A stretch of 64,000 nucleotides of DNA from Anaeramoeba flamelloides (taxonomy: Eukaryota > Metamonada > Anaeramoebidae): assembly GCA_027625915.1 (NCBI GenBank), contig JANTQA010000070.1, positions 12,529,001 through 12,593,000 on the forward strand, read 5' to 3'. This document shows, one piece after another, positions 59,246 to 64,000 of this stretch (position 1 is the stretch's first letter; each line of letters begins with the position of its first letter). Both the position numbers and the translations under genes were made by a program. The notes below the pieces were generated by a model. It did not search any database. It worked only from the letters and a program-made list of their open reading frames with translations, and had not been told where the DNA came from.

Positions 59246-60319
59246 AAAGAAATATAAAAAAAATATCAAGTTATCTTCATTTTCCTTTTTCAAATGAAGT
59301 TCACTAAATTGCAACCTAATTCTTCGCGACATTCAATTTGGAAAAGAAAAATGCTTATAAAATGAGAATTTATTAAAATTTGTTATGAGAATTCCAGTTT
59401 GACAAAAATCAGTATTTGTCAACCCATGATAACAATTATTGTAAAGTTTGAAACAAGAATTTTCGAAATAGTAACTACAATCTGAATTTTAGAGTCTGTG
59501 AGTAATATTTTTATGTAGAGTATATATAAATTTTTTTTCTGTAAAGTATTCAATCCTTTTCCCCAATATACAATTATTTATTTTATGTGTTCTTTGAAGA
59601 AAAAATAACAAATAAGAATAACAATACATATATTAGAATAGTTAATATATGAGGAATGAAGTAAAATTAATAAATCAATAAATTTTTTTAAAAATTGAAA
59701 AACCCAAATTCTTAGTGCCTTATTGAGAAAAACAACTTTTTTCATTTTGATATTCAATTTGAAATCAAATTCATAGAGGAATAAATATGTTTAGTTTTTT
59801 TCATTAATTATTTTCACTTTCCAAGAACAAAAGAATTTTAAATTTTAACAAAGTGACTATCGATCTTATAATTAAAAAAATAATTTGTAAATTTTAGGTT
59901 TCAAAAAAAATTGAAAAAAAAAATAAAAAAAAAAAGCAAAATGTGAAAAAATAATTTCAATTTTAAATTTTCCTGAATAAATTGTTTATTCTACTATTCA
60001 TTCATAACCTTTAAATAAATATAATTCGCTTATTATAAATATACACTATTGATGAGTAAATGGTTATTTTAACTTGAAAGAATGCCAAACCAAAAAATCT
60101 TGTTGTGTTTAAAATTGTAGTTTTTCTTTTGAAAGCTTTATAATTTTCTATAGATTTATTTTCACAATCAAAATTAGAAATGTAAATTTAATGGGTACTG
60201 AAATAACAGCCCCCTTAAGAAGGCAATTTCGCCTCTTTATTCAAAACTTATAGAATTAACGAACTTGGTATAAATCTACTTTTTGTTATGTGAAACAGCA
60301 AAAGGTAAAAACAATGTTT
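59246..60319. other. AT-rich intergenic DNA
   Basis: No gene, RNA or repeat partner was recognised. Confidence 0.4.
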
Positions 60320-61090
60320 TTTTTTTTATTAAGAAGGGGGGAAATTAATTTCCTCTTACAGCCGTTGTGTTTTTTTTAATTTAAGAAATAAACTGAAAAT
60401 TTTATATAATTTTCCGTTTATTTCTCAAATTAAAAAAAAAACCTAGGCACTTTCTGTTACATTTTCCAGAATTTGAAATAGCTGAGAATTATAATTTTAC
60501 TCTTTTATTGTGAATTCTGGAAAACAGCTGTTAGGGTTTTTTGACTTTTTGAAATACAAAGAATATTTATTTAATTTTCTTTTCATTTCAAAAATTGAAA
60601 AAAAAACCTAGACCCTCAACGACACTCCTCTAATTTCTAAATTTTTGTTTAGAAATTTTAATAAATAATCATCATTTTTTTATTGTTAATCAATGATGAG
60701 ATAAATAATTGTGCCTTTTATTAAATAATATTAAAGATATTATTCATATTATTTTTGTTTATTTGTATTAATTTTTTAGTCCAAAATTTATGAATTTTTT
60801 TTCATAGAATGGATGCCTTTAGGTTTTTTTTTTAATTTAAGAAATTAAAAGAAAATATCTTAAATTTTAATTTTCATTCCTCAAATTAAAAAAAAAAAAA
60901 ATAACAATTACTTTTTCCATGATTCAAAAGGATTAAGTAAAATTAATAATTTTACTTAATTCTTTTGAATTCTGAAAAGACACTGTAAGGTTTTCTTGAG
61001 TTTTCTGTTTATTTGGAAAATCAATAGATTTCAAAAATTAAAAAAAAAATTAGGCACTCTAGGCACTCTATGTTACTTGGCACACCCTAA
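60320..61090. repeat. Hairpin-array repeat with head (copy 4)
   Basis: Head: T run, TTATTAAGAAGG and hairpin GGAAATTAATTTCC. Array: type 1 at 60371-60450 (AAGAAATAAACTGAAAATTT mirrored by ATTTTCCGTTTATTTCTCAA), type 2 at 60466-60530 and 60917-60977 (GATTCAAAAGGATTAAGTAA mirrored by TTACTTAATTCTTTTGAATTC). Two tail-like ends occur: CCTAGACCCTCAACGACACT near 60608 and TTAGGCACTCTAGGCACTCT near 61053, so two units may be joined. Confidence 0.75.
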
Positions 61091-61654
61091 AAAACGACTG
61101 ATTGTTTATATTATTGTTATAACTAATAATTTTTAAATAATTTTGACCTTTCCATCCATAACAATTTATTATCAACTTTTCTCTAAATTGGTTTGGATTT
61201 GCTTCTAATAATTTTAAGGTGCCTATTTCCCAATTAATATTTTCATTATCGTTTTTTGAAAACTTTAATTTTTTGGATATATCTTCAAAACCCAGAATTT
61301 CTAATTTCTTTTTGAGTTTATATCTACTTTTAAATTATAATTCAGACTTGTTCAATTTTTGCTTGAGTTTTATAAATTATTCTGGAAGTTTGTATTTATT
61401 TTTAAGAATTTTGTTACTTTTTTATTTATCCAAACATCAATTGATTCAAAAATCTTTTTGAGTTAGATTAAATATAAATAATCCATAAAATAACTGGCTA
61501 ATACATATTGATTAAACATATGGGTTTTACTACATTAGCTAAATTTCTGTTGGCTTAAAATCATCTTGATTTTTTAAAAATCGTCTTTTATTTTTTTAAA
61601 GTTTTTTTTTAAATTTTTTGTTTTTGCAAAACAAATTCCTAAAAAAAAAATTGT
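61091..61654. other. AT-rich intergenic DNA
   Basis: One 80-codon plus-strand frame at 61219-61461 is Leu/Phe/Asn-rich without family resemblance; I do not call it a gene. Confidence 0.4.
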
Positions 61655-62045
61655 TTTTATTTTTCTTCTTGTTGTAGAAGTGAAATTTATTCTTTATTCT
61701 CTTACATACTTAAATTTCGTTTCAAAATTTAATTCTAAAATCATATATTTCATAATTATTAACCAATGGAAATAAATCCCCACTTTCTTTTTTTAAAATT
61801 ATCCCATTAAGATTTTATTTCTTTAAATAATTTTGAACTATTAATCTTATTTTTCATAAGAAGGAAATAGCCTTAAAAAAAAGATCAATTTTTTCTAATA
61901 TTTCAAAAGTTTACAGTATAAATATAAAAGACAAAATTTATTTACATTTTAGTTGATTATATAATAATATGTTTTAATCAATAGGTAAATTTTCTTGGTA
62001 TTGGAAATTGATGAGCTTGATGGATAACTGAAATAGTATAAACTT
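61655..62045. repeat. Head-hairpin repeat, long-body type (copy 3)
   Basis: GTTGTAGAAGTGAAATTTATT in place of the head hairpin, then CTTAAATTTCGTTTCAAAAT, AAAATCATATATTTCATAAT, ATTAAGATTTTATTTCTTTAA and GATGAGCTTGATGGATAACTG, all with counterparts at 52495-52960. Confidence 0.65.
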
Positions 62046-62502
62046 GAAATCTAATTCCATTTTTTAATGTACCCACTTTCAACCAAATTTAAGGATAGAA
62101 AAACCTCAAGATAAGTTACATTTTTCGAACTTTTATTTTTTACAAAGTATTTTATTAAAATCTGAATTTTGTTTGTAATTTTTTTTTTGAGCTATAAATT
62201 TGATTGAAATTTGGGAACTTAAAAGTGGAACTGACTTTAACCTTTTAAATAAAACTTGTTTTGTTTGAGAACTTAGACAACAAGAATTATATGTTTACAT
62301 AATGTCGTCAAAGTTTTCCAGAAAGAATCATTATGTAAAATTTTGAAAAAATGTTTCTTTTTGAAATATTTTACTTTTGTTCTTCAATCAAATCTACAAA
62401 TATTTATTTTATTTTGATTCTTTGATATCCCACAAGAATTTAAAAGAGACAGATCATTAAATTAAGCCATTTTTCGTCGATTTGGTTTCAAAAATCTTTT
62501 TT
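62046..62502. other. Upstream flank of the last gene
   Basis: AT-rich DNA with no repeat partner. It presumably includes the promoter of the gene starting near 62503. Confidence 0.35.
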
Positions 62503-63196
62503 ATGTTTAACAACTCTTCTCAGCAAAATCTAACACAAGAAAAAATTACCCAATTACTTTTTTTTAATCCTCACAACAAAACCTATTTCCATAATTATGA
62601 TTTTGGTGACAAACACTTAAACGAATTGAAAGACACACTAAAGAACCTCAAAACACAAGCAAGCAATCCCTTTTTCACAATTTTTTTATTTTCTTTGACT
62701 AAACTATTTCATCGTTTTAATTGTTTCTGCTTATAAAAACCTTCTTCTTTCAAAAACCTCTTCTCAAAAGGAAGAATTAACCAGACGGTTTGTGAAATTT
62801 GGCAAAAGCTTTTCCAAGGTACACAAAAAATGGAAAAGAAGCAAGTGTCTGACAAAAAAGATCCAAACAAACTTCCGGCAAAACACATTCCTGAAGAAAA
62901 CCCTAAAAAAAATGATGAACTACATTTTATTGAAAAAAGAGTGCCACCCACCAGAATTTATTCAATACATAACACAGGTGCTCTCACATTATTCTCGGAT
63001 TGTTTTCATGTTTGAAGATTTGGATAACAATTCTAACACCCAAGAATTATTTAATTTGGTTATCGTTTTTAAGGTCATTAAGATCGTAACAAAATCTCAA
63101 ATGAATTGCCTCTTGTTTTATTATCTTCAATTCTTTGACTCCTTAAACCAAATAGTGGAAGCTTTGTTTCTCACGATCATGAAATATATCAACCAA
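62503..63196 (+). CDS. 5' exons of an unrecognised multi-exon gene
   Basis: ATG at 62503 opens MFNNSSQQNLTQEKITQLLF and stays coding-like to about 62690 (NELKDTLKNLKTQASNP). After a pyrimidine-rich tract with acceptor CTCAAAAG (about 62775), a second frame runs EELTRRFVKFGKSFSKVHKK through CHPPEFIQYITQVLSHYSRI, VFMFEDLDNNSNTQELFNLV and MKYINQ, ending at 63196 before GTAAATTTTCC. The donor of exon 1 is unclear: only GTGACA (near 62609) and GTTTCT (near 62719) are available, and neither joins cleanly to the second frame. The second exon is helical, like HEAT/ARM proteins. A passing likeness to PP4 regulatory subunit 3 (SMEK) in FEDLDNNSNTQELF is too weak to use. The gene continues to the right. 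Confidence 0.5.
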
Positions 63197-64000
63197 GTAA
63201 ATTTTCCCAATCATCTTTTTTTTTTTGAATTTTTTTTTCATTCCATTTGATCGTTCTTGACTTGCGTTTACTTTAAATTGAAAAATAAATTGAACACAAT
63301 TTTCTTCATTCCCTTCCAAATAAAATACAAAAAAAAGAATCAATACAAATCTATAAAGTTCCAATTTACCAAAAGGTGAGAATCATAAGATTAAACATGG
63401 TTTAATATTTTGAAAAGATTAAATTTTTTTCGATCTTGCAAACAATTTTCCAACAAATTTTAAGCTTATCATTGAGATCTTGATTTAAGTGGGATCTCTT
63501 TTTGCTTTTTTTTTTTGAAATTACACAAATGATGTTTTTTTATTGACAATTTGAAAAAATCGTTCACCAGAGTTTTTTTTTGATTAAGGGATTAGCAAAT
63601 ATCATTTATTTTTTTTTCACAAAGGTATTGGTGTAATTATTTTTGACATTCAATTAAACCTGATAAACAATCCACTTGACCAACTTTAGAGAAATGAGAT
63701 TATCATTTTGAAAATGAATTCATTTTTTTACAAAGTCAATTTTTCAGTAAAAAGATCTGATCTTTTTAAGTTTGCTTTACAATATAAAGAAGATTCAGCT
63801 ACACAATCACTACAAAATCTTTTCAAAAACAATTGAATCATTTGACAATTTTTCACTTTTTAATGGGTTCACTTCCTTTCAAAAAATATTGGTTAATAAA
63901 AGATCTTTCATCAAAAAAATATTTTGAAAAGATATTTTACAATTTAAGTTGGAAAATCCAATTTTTCAGGTTTTATTAAGATTTTTTTTCAATTTTATAG
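63197..64000. other. Probable intron of the last gene, with repeat copy
   Basis: It follows the GTAAAT donor at 63197. At 63600-63775 lies the third copy of the 9070-9240 repeat (AATTATTTTTGACATTCAAT, TAAACCTGATAAACA, TTTTCAGTAAAAAGATC). No further exon is evident before the window ends. Confidence 0.4.

Noticed and set aside
59117-59332. Minus-strand 71-residue frame
   Set aside because: Overlaps one arm of a foldback element; the opposite arm does not keep it.
62792-63250. SMEK/PP4R3 orthologue
   Set aside because: Short likenesses exist (FEDLDNNSNTQELF; CEIWQK in an alternative frame) but they fall in different frames and the expected EVH1 domain is not visible.

Overview
The window looks like nuclear DNA of a free-living microbial eukaryote with a very AT-rich genome. 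Long A/T homopolymers are everywhere, genes have spliceosomal GT-AG introns, TAA, TAG and TGA all act as stops, and proteins carry Asn runs. The mix (Rab2, a giant PH/SH3/RasGAP protein, a gamma-secretase-activating-protein homologue, a cysteine-rich beta-helix receptor) resembles amoeboid lineages such as Anaeramoeba. That name is an inference from style; no marker gene fixes the taxon.

Layout. 1360-1910 (+): last exon of an unrecognised coiled-coil protein. 6502-7974 (+): intronless acyltransferase-3 family membrane protein. 12560-12748 (+): SH3-domain exon of an unresolved gene. 16168-23778 (+): 2,536-residue protein with six PH / helical / SH3-like modules and a C-terminal RasGAP domain, probably starting upstream of the first ATG. 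28820-33728 (+): Rab2 in four exons. 36056-43742 (-): GSAP/pigeon homologue in three exons, with a frame change at a 19-nt T run. 47975-57680 (-): 1,404-residue surface protein in three exons (signal peptide, beta-helix, about 15 ephrin-receptor-type Cys repeats, 8-9 TM helices). 62503 onward (+): start of a multi-exon gene of unknown function.

The rest is AT-rich noncoding DNA packed with diverged repeats, most in two to four copies within this one window. There are MITE-like elements with long terminal inverted repeats (five families), single foldback elements, long direct repeats, and a striking modular family. That family has a short head hairpin, a variable array of nested inverted repeats and a tail resembling GCACTTCYCGAA. 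One minimal copy (30653-30722) is flanked by direct repeats of about 19 bp beside a T run, which points to retroposition. Kilobase introns of Rab2 (4.0 kb), GSAP (2.2 and 1.9 kb) and the receptor (5.4 kb) hold these elements, while introns of 77-140 nt do not.

The genes do not form a pathway or operon. Several concern membrane signalling or trafficking (RasGAP, Rab2, receptor, GSAP), but neighbours here are not evidence of shared function. Exon boundaries come from splice-site and reading-frame logic and from remembered family sequences, without RNA data or database searches.
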